A stretch of 64,000 bases of DNA from Polyangiaceae bacterium (lineage in GTDB: Bacteria; Myxococcota_A; Polyangia; Polyangiales; Polyangiaceae): the NCBI GenBank assembly GCA_020633235.1, contig JACKEA010000010.1, forward strand, positions 92,001 through 156,000, written 5' to 3'. The notes beneath the pieces are model-generated. The model made no database searches. It saw nothing but the letters and a program-made list of their open reading frames with translations, and was not told the DNA's origin. Position 1 is the first letter of the stretch, and every line of letters starts with the position of its first letter. A program made the translations under genes and the position numbers. This document shows positions 33,967-41,988 of the stretch, in pieces.

Positions 33967-34638
33967 ATGAAACTTGTGAAGGCATCGGGATTGGTGGTGG
34001 GAGCTTGCTTGGTGGCTGCGCTCGGCGCGTGTAGCAGCGACGACAGCGGTGGCGGCAGTGCTGCTGGGGGCAGCGCGGGTAGTGGCGCCAGCGCAGGGAC
34101 GAGCAGCGGCGGCACTGCTGGTTCGGGAGGCAGCGCGGGGGCGAGCACCGGCGGGGCTGCCGGCTCGGGAGGCAGCGCGGGGGCGAGCACCGGCGGGGCT
34201 GCCGGAGCGGGAGGCAGCGCGGGGGCGAGCACCGGAGGCGCCGCCGGAGCGGGAGGCAGCGCAGGAGCGGGCACCGGCGGGAGCGCTGGAGCGGGAGGCA
34301 GCGCGGGGGCGGGCGGCGCGGGAACCTGCGCCAACGAGTCCACGAAAGCCCAGTGCGACGCGTGCTGCAAGACGACGAACCCCAGCGGCCCAGCGGCAAT
34401 GACCGGGCACATCGCGGCGTGTCTGTGCAAGTCCGAGTTCTGCTCGTCTTCGTGCACGGCGTTCTGCAGCAGTCACGACCAGGCGGATTTCGACCAGACG
34501 TGCGAGACCTGCTACGGCTCCACGTTCAGCACGTCGTCGTACCAGCAATGCTTCTTGGCAGAAGACGCCAAGTGTCAGGCCGACGCGACCTGCGCCGCCT
34601 ACAGCGCCTGCATCACGAGCTGCATGAACTTGCCGTGA
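33967..34638 (+). CDS. Gly-rich lipoprotein with Cys-rich C-terminus
   Basis: This 223-residue protein has a lipobox LGAC (Cys19), then a spacer of near-identical GGSAGASTGGAA units to about residue 115. A Cys-rich C-terminal domain follows (CANESTKAQCDACCK, CLCKSEFCSSSC, CETCYGSTF). The repeats are almost identical in DNA as well, so copy number may vary by slippage. The Cys domain resembles small secreted proteins of unknown function seen in Polyangia. Confidence 0.75.
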   Translation: MKLVKASGLVVGACLVAALGACSSDDSGGGSAAGGSAGSGASAGTSSGGTAGSGGSAGASTGGAAGSGGSAGASTGGAAGAGGSAGASTGGAAGAGGSAGAGTGGSAGAGGSAGAGGAGTCANESTKAQCDACCKTTNPSGPAAMTGHIAACLCKSEFCSSSCTAFCSSHDQADFDQTCETCYGSTFSTSSYQQCFLAEDAKCQADATCAAYSACITSCMNLP

Positions 34639-34770
34639 AGCGTTTCGCGTGCGCCGAGCCTTGGCTCAGCGCGCGGAAAACGTCACCCAGAATACCGGTC
34701 CGTTGGGGGCTGAACCATTCGCTCGCGTTCGCTCGCGGGTGCAGCGATCGAGGGCCTCGACCAACACAAC

Positions 34771-35553
34771 TTGGTGTCGAGGTGCGGATCCGTCGGATGG
34801 ACGGTTTCTTCGCTTTCCACCACGCTGCCCCGCTTCCACAGCAGTCGGAACCCGGATGACCCCGGCTGGGACGCCGCTCTCGCCGACGTTCGCTCCGCCG
34901 AGTCGTCCCTCAGCGGGCGCCTGCGGGTGAACGTTCCCGTGGTGTTCGGTCGTCGCTTCGTGGTGCCGGTGGTGGCAGAGCTGCTCACGCGGCACCCGCG
35001 GCTCGCGGTCGACCTGGTGTTCGACGACCGCTACGTAAACCCGGTGGACCAAGGCTTCGACGTAGTGGTGCGGATCGGAGTGCCGGTAGACTCGTCCCTC
35101 ACGAGTCATTCCCTGGGTCAGTCCACCCGCACGTTGGCAGCCGCACCCAGTTACATCGCCGCTCACGGCAAGCCGAAGGCGCCGCGGGATCTCGCTCGGC
35201 ACCAGTGCTTGGTGCACACCGAGCTCGGTGCCAGTGCGGTGTGGAGCTTCAAGAAGAGCGGAAAGAGCCACCGTGCTTCGGTACGGGGGCGCATTTCGGC
35301 CGACAACAGCGAGGCGACCCTGGCTCTGGCGCGCGCCGGTCATGGCATCTGCTTGCTGGCGTCCTGGTTGCTACAGGATGACGTGCGCGACGGGACCCTG
35401 GTGCCGCTGCTCTCCGGCTACGCGCCGCCGTTGGCGCCCATCCGAGCGCTGACGCCGCCAGGGCGACAGATACCGCCCCGCGTGCGGACGTTCATCCAGG
35501 CGCTTCGCGAGGTTACCGCGGCGGACCGACAGCAGAAGACGGCACTTATGTAA
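34771..35553 (+). pseudogene. LysR-type regulator lacking its DNA-binding domain
   Basis: From residue ~45 the sequence matches the LysR substrate-binding domain: RLRVNVPVVFGRRFVVPVV, VDLVFDDRYVNPVDQGFDVVVRIG, RTLAAAPSYIAAHGKP and ARAGHGICLLASWL. The ~90-residue N-terminal helix-turn-helix is absent from all frames upstream. It is probably a truncated remnant, or possibly a solo effector-binding protein. The final codons contain a copy of the dispersed 3' motif. Confidence 0.7.
35514..35536 (+). repeat. Dispersed 3' motif, copy 9
   Basis: TACCGCGGCGGACCGACA lies inside the last codons of the truncated LysR gene, ahead of its stop, in sense orientation. It suggests the gene end has run into the repeat. 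Confidence 0.55.
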
Positions 35554-35603
35554 CCCTCCCCAAATTTGGCCGTGCCGCGGGGTCTGTGTGCATCAGCGTC
35601 GGC

Positions 35604-36323
35604 ATGCAGCACAAGCTCATCGCCCTCGCGTCCGTATCCCTGCTCGCCGTCGCCTGTGGTGCCGCGAGCGCTCCCGCCGGCAAGAGCGCCGACGACGCCG
35701 CCTCGGAAAAGAAGCCTGCCGCAGCGAAGACGGAGAAGTCTTCCGAGCTGGCGGAGAACGTGGATTTCGACGAGCCCGAACGGGTGGCACCGCTGGCCAG
35801 CCGTGACGTGGGCGATTTCTTCGTGCACCGCTTCAGCGGCAGCTTCAGCGACAAGCCGATGACCTTGTCGGAAGAGGTGGTGGCCAAGAAGGGCAACCTG
35901 ATCGTGATCGACTACACGCTGGAGCAGGGGGGCAAGCAGTCGCGTCTGCGCGTCACCCACGACGCCGGCTCCGATCGCGTGCTTCGCGTTCTCGAGATGC
36001 AGGGCGACAAGGAGCTTCCCTCGGACATCCAGGCCTACGAGGCCATGATGGAGAAGACGCTCTTCATTCCGGACGAGAACGAGAAGCAGCTCGGCCAGGA
36101 GAAGACGACCTGCCTGGTGGGTGAGAAGGAGCTCGACTGCGAGAAGACGAGCTACGAGGTGCGCGTTGGCGACAAGACCGCCACCTTCGTGGTGACGCAC
36201 TCGAACCAGATCGAGGACCGTGACGTCGCCGGGGAGATCTCCACCAAAGATGGCAAGATCATCTACAAGGCGGAGCTGGTGGACATGGGCCACGGCACGC
36301 CCAGCGGCGTCGCGTCCCGCTGA
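35604..36323 (+). CDS. Lipoprotein of unknown function
   Basis: Starting at ATG 35604, the signal peptide ends in LLAVAC (lipobox). A Lys/Ala/Glu-rich linker follows to about residue 50, then a beta-rich domain (FFVHRFSGSFSDKPMTLSEEVV, LIVIDYTLEQGG, RVTHDAGSDRVLRVLEM). Two cysteines (TTCLVGEKELDCEK) may bond. I do not recognise the family. The gene is followed by a hairpin and then an outer-membrane protein gene. Confidence 0.7.
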   Translation: MQHKLIALASVSLLAVACGAASAPAGKSADDAASEKKPAAAKTEKSSELAENVDFDEPERVAPLASRDVGDFFVHRFSGSFSDKPMTLSEEVVAKKGNLIVIDYTLEQGGKQSRLRVTHDAGSDRVLRVLEMQGDKELPSDIQAYEAMMEKTLFIPDENEKQLGQEKTTCLVGEKELDCEKTSYEVRVGDKTATFVVTHSNQIEDRDVAGEISTKDGKIIYKAELVDMGHGTPSGVASR

Positions 36324-36339
36324 GTCGACGCCGAAAAAC

Positions 36340-36369
36340 CGAGGCCGGTGCCACGTCGCGCCGGCCTCG
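36340..36369. terminator. 9-bp hairpin between lipoprotein and barrel-like gene
   Basis: CGAGGCCGG (36340-36348) and CCGGCCTCG (36361-36369) form a perfect 9-bp stem with a 12-nt loop. An A tract precedes it, so a T tract would follow on the minus strand only. Confidence 0.45.
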
Positions 36370-36393
36370 CACGCGTGGTAGCGTCGGCGCCCC

Positions 36394-37122
36394 ATGAAGT
36401 GGGTCCGCGCGGCGGCGCTCATGACTCTGGTGACTGCGAACGCGTCGGCGCAGCCGACGGGCACTCTGCCTCCGGTGGAGGAAACACCGGCGGAGCCTCC
36501 GCAAACGGAGCCGCCCGCACCGCCTCCGGATGCGAGCGCGCCGGCGCCCGCTCCGCAGCCGCAGTCGCAGCCGCAGCCGGTCTACTATCCCGCACCTCGC
36601 CTGCCACCCCCGCCGCCGCCACCTCCGCCGCCGCGTCCGCGCAGCGTCTCCATCACTTTCTCGCCCATCCATCTGCTGTTGCCGGTGCTCGAGGGCGAGG
36701 TAGAGGTTCGTCCGGTGGATCACTTCGGGGTCGCGGCGCTGGTGGGTTACGGAACCGTGACGGCGTCGGATGGTCTCGGCAACGACTACCGCTTTCACGC
36801 GCTGGAGCTGGGCGGCCAGTTGGTGGCGTACCCGATGCACGAGTTCGATGGTCTCCAGCTGGGAGCCGAGATCTTGTACGTCAAGGTCGACAACAGCGAC
36901 GACCCGGCTCAGGACGTTCGCGGTGTGGCGGAGGGGCTCGCCCTGGGACCGATGGTCGGATACAAGCTGCTCACCTCGAGCGGCTTCACCTTCGTTGCCC
37001 AGGGCGGCTTCGAGTACGTGGCCTACGATGCCCAGGCGAACGACTCCACCGGCAACAGCTCCAGTGGTAGCGACAACCGCCTGATCCCGCTCTTGAATCT
37101 GAACTTGGGCTGGTCCTTCTGA
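36394..37122 (+). CDS. Outer-membrane beta-barrel-like protein with Pro-rich linker
   Basis: This 242-residue protein has a signal peptide ending near ANASAQPT, then a Pro/Ala/Gln linker (~25-85), then alternating beta strands (FGVAALVGYGTVTA, FHALELGGQLVAYPM, LALGPMVGYKLL, TFVAQGGFEYVAYD) and a terminal aromatic LNLGWSF. This is typical of small outer-membrane barrels. The Pro-rich linker may cross peptidoglycan. The metallophosphoesterase gene starts 2 bp after it. Confidence 0.72.
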   Translation: MKWVRAAALMTLVTANASAQPTGTLPPVEETPAEPPQTEPPAPPPDASAPAPAPQPQSQPQPVYYPAPRLPPPPPPPPPPRPRSVSITFSPIHLLLPVLEGEVEVRPVDHFGVAALVGYGTVTASDGLGNDYRFHALELGGQLVAYPMHEFDGLQLGAEILYVKVDNSDDPAQDVRGVAEGLALGPMVGYKLLTSSGFTFVAQGGFEYVAYDAQANDSTGNSSSGSDNRLIPLLNLNLGWSF

Positions 37123-37124
37123 AC

Positions 37125-38006
37125 ATGAAGCGCGGAGCGACGCCTCGGAAGTCGGTGCGCCTCGCGGTGGTGGGGGACGTGCATCTGCGTTGGAACGACG
37201 CGGATGTGGAGTACTTCGACGACTCCGACTACGACGCCGTGATCTTCGTCGGCGACATCGGGAGCTATCGCCACAAGCACACGCTGGAGGTAGCGCGCTC
37301 CATCTCGCGCTTGAGGAAGCCGGCGCTGTTCGTGCCCGGCAATCACGATGGCGTGGTGGCGCCGCAGCTCTTGGCTGAAGTACTGCGCAACGACGTGGCC
37401 GTGTGGCTCATGAGCCCGCTGCAGCCGCACCTGTTCGAGCAGCTGTCGGGCGCTCTAGGGGACGTGACCGCGGCGGGCTACAGCCACCACCGTGTGGGGG
37501 ACGTGACGCTGATCGTGGGGCGACCGCATTCCATGGGCGGCAGCTACATCGCCTATGCGCCCCTCATCGAACGGCGCTACGGCATTCGCAGCATGGAGGA
37601 GTCGGCGGCGCGGCTGAAAGCGCTGGTGGACCAGACCGGCGACGAACGCATCGTGTTCGTGGCCCACAACGGCCCCACGGGCCTCGGCCAGCACCGCACG
37701 GACATCTGGGGTTGCGACTTCAAGCCGGGTGCGGGGGATTTCGGCGACGCGGATCTGGAGCAGGCCGTGGCCTACGCCATCGAGAAGGGCAAGACCGTGC
37801 TCGCCGTCATCGCGGGGCACATGCACCACAGGCTGAAGGGTGGGGGCGAACGCGAGTGGCGCAAGAACCGCGACGGCGTCTTGTACGTGAACGCCGCTCG
37901 CGTGCCGCGCATCTTCCGGCGGGAGCGCAAGAAGCTCCATCACCACGTGCGCGTCACCGTGCTCAGCGATCACGCCACGGCGGAAGAAGTGCTGGTTCCG
38001 GAGTAG
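37125..38006 (+). CDS. Metallophosphoesterase
   Basis: This 293-residue calcineurin-like phosphoesterase has the metal-binding motifs in order: GDVHLRW, VGDIGSYR, GNHDGVV, VAHNGPTG and GHMHH. It probably hydrolyses a phosphoester in the cytoplasm; there is no signal peptide. The overall pattern resembles a family also found in cyanobacteria and plants. The substrate is unknown. It is in a likely operon with the barrel-like gene, 2 bp downstream. Confidence 0.88.
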   Translation: MKRGATPRKSVRLAVVGDVHLRWNDADVEYFDDSDYDAVIFVGDIGSYRHKHTLEVARSISRLRKPALFVPGNHDGVVAPQLLAEVLRNDVAVWLMSPLQPHLFEQLSGALGDVTAAGYSHHRVGDVTLIVGRPHSMGGSYIAYAPLIERRYGIRSMEESAARLKALVDQTGDERIVFVAHNGPTGLGQHRTDIWGCDFKPGAGDFGDADLEQAVAYAIEKGKTVLAVIAGHMHHRLKGGGEREWRKNRDGVLYVNAARVPRIFRRERKKLHHHVRVTVLSDHATAEEVLVPE

Positions 38007-38336
38007 TCAGGCGCTGAGCGCATTCCTCAGCCGCTCGAACTGCTGCCGCTCGTCGGGATCCACCTCGCCGTCGATGTAGATCAGCGCGCGCACGGACTCG
38101 ATGAACGCGCGGCGGTGCTCCGGCGGCACCAGGCTGGGGTCCACCTCGCCCGGGGCCGGCGCCACGTGCAGCCACTGCTCCACCTGCTCGCGCTCGTCCG
38201 CGCCGAGCTCCAGCTTGTGGGCGAGATGCTCGACGAAGCGCCGTTCCGCATCGCGGATCTCGAGGTCCGTCCACGCAAAGGCACACACGAACTTCATCAG
38301 GAGCAGCCGGTGTTCGGGCGACAGAGCTTCGAGCAT
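38007..38336 (-). CDS. TerB-like small protein
   Basis: This 109-residue all-helical cytoplasmic protein has a TerB-like acidic pattern (FAWTDLEIRDAERRFVEHLAHKLEL and ALIYIDGEVDPDERQQFERL). The D-x-E-x-D-x-x-E motif is shared with tellurite-resistance TerB-like domains, thought to bind metal. It is about 70 bp downstream of the ArsA-like operon with a dispersed 3' motif in the gap. Function here is unknown. Confidence 0.65.
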   Translation of the reverse strand: MLEALSPEHRLLLMKFVCAFAWTDLEIRDAERRFVEHLAHKLELGADEREQVEQWLHVAPAPGEVDPSLVPPEHRRAFIESVRALIYIDGEVDPDERQQFERLRNALSA

Positions 38337-38374
38337 GGGCGGATCGTATCGTCTGCCCGCCGGGCGTGTGGGGG

Positions 38375-38397
38375 TTTTTGTCGGTCCGCCGCGAAAA
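38375..38397 (-). repeat. Dispersed 3' motif, copy 10
   Basis: The plus strand reads TTTTTGTCGGTCCGCCGCG, the motif in minus orientation, about 10 bp after the stop of the ArsA-like gene, in its sense orientation. Confidence 0.65.
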
Positions 38398-38407
38398 CTC
38401 GATGACG

Positions 38408-39484
38408 TCAGCTCCACAGGCGCTCGGCAACGTTGCGCAGATCCGCGAGGGCGCACATGTCGCGGGAAAGCTCGGCGACCGTCGCGTGCTCGACGCCCGG
38501 CGGCAGCTCGTTCCGGAGCTTCTGCCACAGAGCGCGTTCGTCGCGCGCCCGCGCGAGGGCGTCGGCGTGGGCGCGGCGGAGCCAGGCGCTCGCTTCGCTC
38601 TCGCCCAGCTCCGCCAGCAAGCTCTCGGCGCGCGCCTCCGCGCCGCCGGGCTCGATCGAGCCCGGCAGCGCGTGGGCGCGGTTCTCGATCACGCCCGCGA
38701 GACGGATGCCCAGCTCGTCCAAAGCTCCGCGCAGGGCGCCACTCTCGGTGAGGCTCTGCGGCGTGGGCGTCGTGACCAGTAGGAACGCCGTGCCCGGCGC
38801 CGAGAGCAGGCTCCGCGCGGTCCGCGCGCGGCGCTGCACGTCGCTCCGCAGTTCGTCGAAGGCGGCAAAGAAGCTTCGCAGCTCCGAGAACGTCCGCCGC
38901 CCGGTGGCGCGCTCGAGGCTCCGCACCACGAAGCGCACGGCGCGCCCCGCGTGCCGCGGTGCCTCCGTGAGCCAGTGCGACAGCTCCGGCGAGAGAAAGC
39001 GATCGATGCGCTCCGGCGCGCGCACGAAATCGAGGGCATGCGCCGCGGGCGGCGTGTCGAGCACGACGACGTCGTACTCGCCGGACTCCGAAAGCCGGCA
39101 CAGCTCCTCGATGGCGACGTACTCGATGGCGCCGGAGAACCGCAGGGACAGCTCGCGATAGAACGGATTGTCGATGATGGCGTCGCGCACGCGGGGGGAC
39201 GGTGCGTGGCGTGCGATGAACGCGTCCCAGGACCGTTTCTGATCGAGCATGGCCGCGTGCAGGAAGCCGTCCGCGCCGGAGATGCGCTCGGGCTCGGAGC
39301 CCAAGCGCGGGAGACCGAGGGCGCGACCGAGGGCACGGGCCGGATCGATGGTGAGCACCATGGCGCGGCGTCCGCGGGCCGCCGCGCCGACGGCCAGCGC
39401 TGCCGCCAGCGTCGTCTTGCCGACGCCACCGCCGCCGACGCAGACGACCAGGCGACTTCCGTCCACGACCTGGCCAATGCTCAT
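38408..39484 (-). CDS. ArsA/Get3-like ATPase 1
   Basis: This 358-residue P-loop ATPase has a deviant Walker A GGGGVGKTT near residue 17 and LTIDPARALGRAL (signature Asp). Switch-like DTPPAAHALDF follows, with many Arg-rich helices and a GIRLAGVIENRA segment. This fits ArsA/Get3-type ATPases that transport arsenite or insert tail-anchored proteins. No arsenical-binding Cys pair is obvious. It is the last gene of a five-gene operon and overlaps ATPase 2 (ATGA). Confidence 0.88.
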   Translation of the reverse strand: MSIGQVVDGSRLVVCVGGGGVGKTTLAAALAVGAAARGRRAMVLTIDPARALGRALGLPRLGSEPERISGADGFLHAAMLDQKRSWDAFIARHAPSPRVRDAIIDNPFYRELSLRFSGAIEYVAIEELCRLSESGEYDVVVLDTPPAAHALDFVRAPERIDRFLSPELSHWLTEAPRHAGRAVRFVVRSLERATGRRTFSELRSFFAAFDELRSDVQRRARTARSLLSAPGTAFLLVTTPTPQSLTESGALRGALDELGIRLAGVIENRAHALPGSIEPGGAEARAESLLAELGESEASAWLRRAHADALARARDERALWQKLRNELPPGVEHATVAELSRDMCALADLRNVAERLWS

Positions 39485-40368
39485 GCGACGACCTCCGTGA
39501 GCCGGCGCGCGAGCACTGGGACGGGATCGCCGACCACGCGCGGCAGCCGCAGCGGAGTGACGTCCGTGGCGCGGTGGAGCCGCGCGAGGCTCTGCTCTTG
39601 GATGTCGGCCCAGCCGAGGGCGTGCTGGGCGGTGACCAGGAGCTGATCGCGGGTGGCCGAGGGCGAATGCGCCGCGAGGCGCGCGAGCAGCCGCTCTGCG
39701 CCGGCGGGAGGCACCTCGCGGCACAGGTTGGCGATGACGACTCCGACGGGGAGACCGAGCTCGCGCAAGTGGGCCACGCTCTCCGCTGCTTCGGCGACGG
39801 GCATCTCCTCCGGGGTCGCCACGACGTGGATGGCGGTCTGTGCCGGGTCCGCCAACAGCGCGTGGACGCGCTTCGACTCGCGGTGCACCCGACCCGAGCG
39901 GAAGGTGTCAGCCGCCGCGGCGGGCATGCGCAAATGCGCGAGGGCATGCCCCGACGCGCCGGCGTCCACCACGACGACGTCCCAGTCCTTCTGGAGCAAC
40001 AGCTCGTCCCGCACTTTCCCGATCGCCATCAGCTCGCGAAGCCCGGGCGCCGCGGCGACGAAGGCGCGGTACAGCGGATGGGCGAACACGGCGTCGAGCA
40101 GCGCGCCGAGGCGCACCACGCGCTCGAGGTACTCCGCGAGGGCCGCGGCGCCGTCGAACCAGGTGATGCTCACGCCCGAGGGCGTGCGCACCACCTGGCC
40201 CGCCGCCTCGAAGCGTGCGCTCGAGCTCCGGGCGAGGCCGCCCGGAGCATCGAGCTCGATGGCGAGAACGCGCTTGCCGTGGCGGGCCGCCGCCACGGCA
40301 AGCGCGGCGCTCACCGTCGATTTGCCCACGCCGCCCTTGCCGAGCACGAAGTGCAGGCGCGCCGCCAT
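39481..40368 (-). CDS. ArsA/Get3-like ATPase 2
   Basis: This 295-residue paralogous ATPase has GKGGVGKST near residue 10, AIELDAPGGLARS, and VVVDAGASGHALAHL as the switch region. Two adjacent half-size ArsA-like genes recall ArsA's two-lobed form and known ArsA pairs in other phyla. Its start shares one base with the UbiA gene stop (TGATG) and its stop overlaps ATPase 1. Partner and cargo are unknown. Confidence 0.88.
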   Translation of the reverse strand: MAARLHFVLGKGGVGKSTVSAALAVAAARHGKRVLAIELDAPGGLARSSSARFEAAGQVVRTPSGVSITWFDGAAALAEYLERVVRLGALLDAVFAHPLYRAFVAAAPGLRELMAIGKVRDELLLQKDWDVVVVDAGASGHALAHLRMPAAAADTFRSGRVHRESKRVHALLADPAQTAIHVVATPEEMPVAEAAESVAHLRELGLPVGVVIANLCREVPPAGAERLLARLAAHSPSATRDQLLVTAQHALGWADIQEQSLARLHRATDVTPLRLPRVVGDPVPVLARRLTEVVA

Positions 40369-41315
40369 CAGCCGACCAGGAGCACTCCGAGAGCGGCACC
40401 AACGGCGAGCAACACGAAGGACAAGAGCGTCGCTTGCTGCGCCGGGACGAGCCGCTCCGCAACGTCCGGAAAGCGCAGCACCCGGCGCGCTGCCCGGAGC
40501 GCCAACGGCGCGCCGATGAGCGCGCCCCAGATCCCGAGCGGCAACCCCAGGAACGGCAGCACCACCACGCCCAGCCAGGTGATCGCCAAGAGCGCCGCGA
40601 AGGCCTTCGCCGCGCGCGCGTGGCCCAGCACCACCACCAGGGTGCGCTTGCCCGCGGAGGCGTCCGCCCGCGCGTCCGGCAGCTCGTTGATCCACAAGAA
40701 CGCCGTGATCGCGAGACCCAGCGGGATGGACGCCAGCAGCACGTCTGCGCTCACGGTGTGGCGCTGCACCAGGTACGTGCCCGCGGCGATGATCGGCCCG
40801 TACGCGAGGCCCACGGCGACCTCGCCGAGCCCGCGGTAGGAGAGCTTGAGTGGGGGCGCGTGGTAGAAGAACGCCAGCGCCATTCCCGCGACGCCCAGCC
40901 AAAAAACCAAAGGCTCGCGATAGCCGACAATCAAGAGGCCTGCGACGGTCGCGAGCACGTAGAACACGCCCGCCACGACGGCGAGCTGGCCGCGCGACAT
41001 GAGCCGGTCCACCAGCACCCGCTTGCCACCGCTGAAGGGCGTGCGTTCGTCGTCGCGCAGGGCTTGGTCGGTTCCCGAGTCCCAGTCCACGATCTCGCCG
41101 GAGGCGTTCTTGGCAGCTTCCACACAGAAGATGCCGAGCACCGTGATCGCGAGCCAGCCCCAGGAGATGGCGCCGTCGTAGCCGGCCAGCGCGGCGCCCA
41201 GGATCATGGACGCCACGGACGCGAGGGTGATCTTGGGATCCGCGATGCGCCAGATCCCGCGCCACAGGTCGCGGTCGAAGGGCGGAACATGGGTTCGTAG
41301 GGTTTCTGCGGTCAT
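40368..41315 (-). CDS. UbiA-family prenyltransferase
   Basis: Starting at ATG 41315 after AGGAGGTGTGGC, 315 residues form a multi-pass UbiA protein. The first Asp-rich motif is AAKNASGEIVDWDSGTDQALRDD. The second is WINELPDARADASAGKRTL. About eight hydrophobic segments follow the family pattern. It would transfer a prenyl chain onto a quinone, tetrapyrrole or glycerol-phosphate acceptor. The neighbouring polyprenol-kinase-like and desaturase-like genes favour a lipid or quinone-like product not known from ubiquinone pathways. Confidence 0.9.
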   Translation of the reverse strand: MTAETLRTHVPPFDRDLWRGIWRIADPKITLASVASMILGAALAGYDGAISWGWLAITVLGIFCVEAAKNASGEIVDWDSGTDQALRDDERTPFSGGKRVLVDRLMSRGQLAVVAGVFYVLATVAGLLIVGYREPLVFWLGVAGMALAFFYHAPPLKLSYRGLGEVAVGLAYGPIIAAGTYLVQRHTVSADVLLASIPLGLAITAFLWINELPDARADASAGKRTLVVVLGHARAAKAFAALLAITWLGVVVLPFLGLPLGIWGALIGAPLALRAARRVLRFPDVAERLVPAQQATLLSFVLLAVGAALGVLLVG

Positions 41316-41325
41316 GCCACACCTC

Positions 41326-41988
41326 CTACAGAAGAACGCGGGTGAGGCCCCACACCACGGCGGGCACCACGACGTTGTCGCTGCTCTTGGGGGACAGCGC
41401 TTCGGCGACGGCAGCGCTCGCTCCAAGCAGCACGACGCCCACCACGCCGACGTGCACGCCGAAGCGCGCGGATGCGATCAGCACGCCCAGCGCCGCGGCG
41501 ACGAGCACGGCCAGAGATCCCTCCAGGCTCTTCTCCTTGGCGCCGGGCACGCGAAAGTGATGCTTGCCGAAGCGCCGGCCGATGGCGCCACCCACACCAT
41601 CCCCCAACGACAGCGCGAGGAGCCCCGCCGCCGCGGGAAACGGGCCGAGCCAGAACGCCGCCAAGGTGAGGGCGGCGTACGAACCCGTGTAGCCCACCAA
41701 GCCGTCGAAGCGTTCGTCGGCATCCGACACACTGCTCACGAAGGCGCGCGCCCAACGGTTGTGCAGCCGCGGCACCAACGACACCACCAGCAGCGCGACG
41801 AAGGGCAACAGCACCGGCGCGACGCTTCCGCGCCACTCCGGCCAACCCAACACCCAGACGCCGGTGCCCACGTGCAACAGGTCGCGCACGTAGGTGGTGC
41901 GCACGCCGAGCTGGGCGAGCAGCAAGCAGCCGCCGATGCCGATGGACAGCACCGCGAGCCACACGACGAGCCAGCCCAGATCCGTCAT
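41326..41988 (-). CDS. Polyprenol/phytol kinase-like (CTP-transferase family) membrane protein
   Basis: This 220-residue multi-pass protein has SLGDGVGGAIGRRFG, the CTP-binding-like LSxGDxxAxxxG pattern, plus KEKSLEGSLAV. These fit the dolichol/phytol kinase (VTE5/Sec59)-like family, which phosphorylates isoprenoid alcohols using CTP. Its start overlaps the desaturase-like stop by 4 bp and the UbiA gene follows in 10 bp. Kinase plus UbiA resembles the phytol salvage pairing (VTE5/VTE6), but the substrate here is inference. Confidence 0.82.
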   Translation of the reverse strand: MTDLGWLVVWLAVLSIGIGGCLLLAQLGVRTTYVRDLLHVGTGVWVLGWPEWRGSVAPVLLPFVALLVVSLVPRLHNRWARAFVSSVSDADERFDGLVGYTGSYAALTLAAFWLGPFPAAAGLLALSLGDGVGGAIGRRFGKHHFRVPGAKEKSLEGSLAVLVAAALGVLIASARFGVHVGVVGVVLLGASAAVAEALSPKSSDNVVVPAVVWGLTRVLL

